From Castellaniella sp040276085 (GTDB taxonomy: Bacteria; Pseudomonadota; Gammaproteobacteria; Burkholderiales; Burkholderiaceae_B), in assembly GCF_040276085.1 (NCBI RefSeq), contig NZ_JBELOK010000001.1, forward strand, positions 124,001 to 188,000: 64,000 nt of DNA, read 5' to 3'. Position 1 is the stretch's first letter; each line of letters starts with the position of its first letter. The translations under genes and the position numbers were made by a program. Of this stretch, positions 62,777 to 64,000 are shown piece by piece. The notes under the pieces are model-generated. The model was given only the letters and a program-made list of their open reading frames with translations. It did not search any database and was not told the origin of the DNA.

Positions 62777-64000
62777 TTAAGTCAGCGCCTCATACACATC
62801 CAGATGTGCCTGGACGATGGTTTGCAGGCCAAAATCACGCTCGGCCAGATCGCGCCCGGCAGCCCCCATGCGCTCGCGCAATTCGGGGTTGGCCGCCAAA
62901 CGTTGCACCGCATTCGCCAGGGCCTGCGCATCGCGGGCAGGCACCAGTAATCCGGTAACGCCAGGCTCGATGGCATCCCGACAACCCGGCACGTCGGTTG
63001 TCACAATGGGCCGGCCGCAAGCGGCGGCTTCGATCAGGGATTTGGGCAAGCCCTCGCGATAGGAAGGCAACGTGACGATATGCGCAGCACCATAAAAGGC
63101 GGCCACATCCGTGCATTCGCCTACGTAGTCGATCACGCCTTCGGCCTGCCAGGCCTGCAGTTCATGCGCACCGACAGACGCGGGATTTTCGGGATCCAGG
63201 CTGCCAGCCAGCCGCCAGCGCAGCCCGTCACCGCGAGACGCCGACAGACGCGCGGCATCGACAAACTCGCGCACACCTTTGTCGTGCAACAGGCGGGTGG
63301 CCATGGCAATGGTTACCGGGCCATCGGGCCAGGGCGTTGGCGAAAATTTTTCCAGATCCACGCCGGAGCCCCGCACCATGACAACCTGCTCTGGCCGCAC
63401 TGCATGGGCATCCAGCAAGACGTCGCGATCCGCCGCGTTTTGAAAGATCACCCTGCTGTGGCGCTGTCCCAGCGCCAGGCGATAGAGCAACAACGCCAGC
63501 CGTTTAAGCAGGTGCCGCGACCCTGAGCCCTGAATAAACACATATCCAAGGCCGGAAATCGCGGCCACCAGGGCGGGCACCCTGGCCAGGCGGCTGGCGA
63601 TACCACCGTACAGCACGGATTTCAGGGTAACGACATGAACGAGGTCGGGTTGCAGATTACGAAACAAACGCCAGATCGCCCACAAGCTGCGGGCTTCTGT
63701 CCAGGGCCGCATGCTGGTGCGCGAGAGCGGCAACTGATGATGCGTAAGCCCTAATGCCTGCAGCTGCGCCACGGCCGGCCCACCCATCGAGGCCACATGC
63801 ACCTCGTAGCCGGCCGCCTGGGCCGCCAGGGCAATGGGCAGGCGATGCGACACCAGGAAAGCGGGGTTGGTGATGAAAAACAGCAGGCGCCGGGGCCGCC
63901 CCGAGCCCTCAATCGAGGACGCCGTGGTGGTATGCGAGGCCCCTGCGGCAGAAGATGCCGAAACAGCAGGCCGCGCGCCGGGCACATTGGGAAAATCCGC
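62777..64000 (-). CDS. GT4-family glycosyltransferase (5' end may lie outside window)
   Basis: At least 402 residues, read from GTG 63985 or from further upstream, because the frame is open to the window edge. The GT-B fold is shown by FFITNPAFLVSHRLPIALAA, the acceptor-side GLGYVFIQGSGSRHLLKR and the donor-binding LPSYREGLPKSLIEAAACGR. It transfers a sugar from a nucleotide donor onto a cell-surface polysaccharide or lipid carrier. Donor and product are unknown. It converges on the phosphohexomutase gene, with four bases between the stops. Confidence 0.85.
   Translation of the reverse strand, partial: ADFPNVPGARPAVSASSAAGASHTTTASSIEGSGRPRRLLFFITNPAFLVSHRLPIALAAQAAGYEVHVASMGGPAVAQLQALGLTHHQLPLSRTSMRPWTEARSLWAIWRLFRNLQPDLVHVVTLKSVLYGGIASRLARVPALVAAISGLGYVFIQGSGSRHLLKRLALLLYRLALGQRHSRVIFQNAADRDVLLDAHAVRPEQVVMVRGSGVDLEKFSPTPWPDGPVTIAMATRLLHDKGVREFVDAARLSASRGDGLRWRLAGSLDPENPASVGAHELQAWQAEGVIDYVGECTDVAAFYGAAHIVTLPSYREGLPKSLIEAAACGRPIVTTDVPGCRDAIEPGVTGLLVPARDAQALANAVQRLAANPELRERMGAAGRDLAERDFGLQTIVQAHLDVYEALT

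Noticed and set aside
1..64000. CRISPR array or rRNA operon
   Set aside because: No regularly spaced direct repeats and no rRNA-like sequence were seen.

Overview
The window is from a high-GC betaproteobacterium, most likely of the Alcaligenaceae (Bordetella relatives). The basis is protein character and the housekeeping order mutM | TPR protein-lolB-ispE-tRNA-Gln-prs-rplY-pth-(CPBP protease)-ychF. The genus cannot be fixed from this sequence alone.

Layout. 1-9 kb: the 3' end of a metal P-type ATPase, an oligopeptidase B-type peptidase, an overlapping siderophore-receptor/MFS pair behind a Fur-like box, a HipB/HipA-type toxin-antitoxin pair behind an 11-bp inverted-repeat operator, fused scraps of two insertion sequences, and tRNA-Gly(CCC). 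8-29 kb: core genes. These are trmB, a proline iminopeptidase, thiS, ffh, a cytochrome-c-assembly-like membrane protein, ampD, a CHASE2 / small secreted protein / M48 lipoprotein cluster, glutathione-dependent formaldehyde detoxification (adhC-fghA), htpG, an MscS channel, a chemoreceptor, a Tat-exported Fe(III) ABC importer behind a second Fur-like box, and miaE.

29.4-50.9 kb: one integrated island of about 21.55 kb with every gene on the minus strand. It is bounded by near-identical repeats that both encode the C-terminus of YchF. The right copy ends the present ychF. The left copy is the displaced original end, whose stop codon overlaps the miaE start. So ychF and miaE were adjacent before insertion, and the element uses the ychF 3' end as its attachment site. 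From the right the island carries a P4-type integrase, an unknown protein, an AlpA-like regulator, a replication-like protein, a second recombinase-like protein, and then defence genes.

The defence cargo is the main interest. A seven-gene chain in which every junction overlaps encodes RHH regulator, HsdM, a second different HsdM, an OLD-type ATPase/TOPRIM nuclease, a UvrD-like helicase, HsdS and HsdR. A Gabija-like nuclease/helicase pair is thus written into the middle of a type I restriction-modification operon that has two methyltransferase subunits. Next come an AlbA/Schlafen-type protein and then a second, separate Gabija-like pair. The AlbA gene and this second pair share inverted GCATT-type half-sites upstream, which suggests common control.

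50.9-64 kb: ychF, CPBP protease, pth, rplY, prs, tRNA-Gln, ispE, lolB, TPR protein, mutM, an FAD-linked oxidase, a phosphomannomutase/phosphoglucomutase and a glycosyltransferase running to the window edge. No rRNA or CRISPR array was seen.
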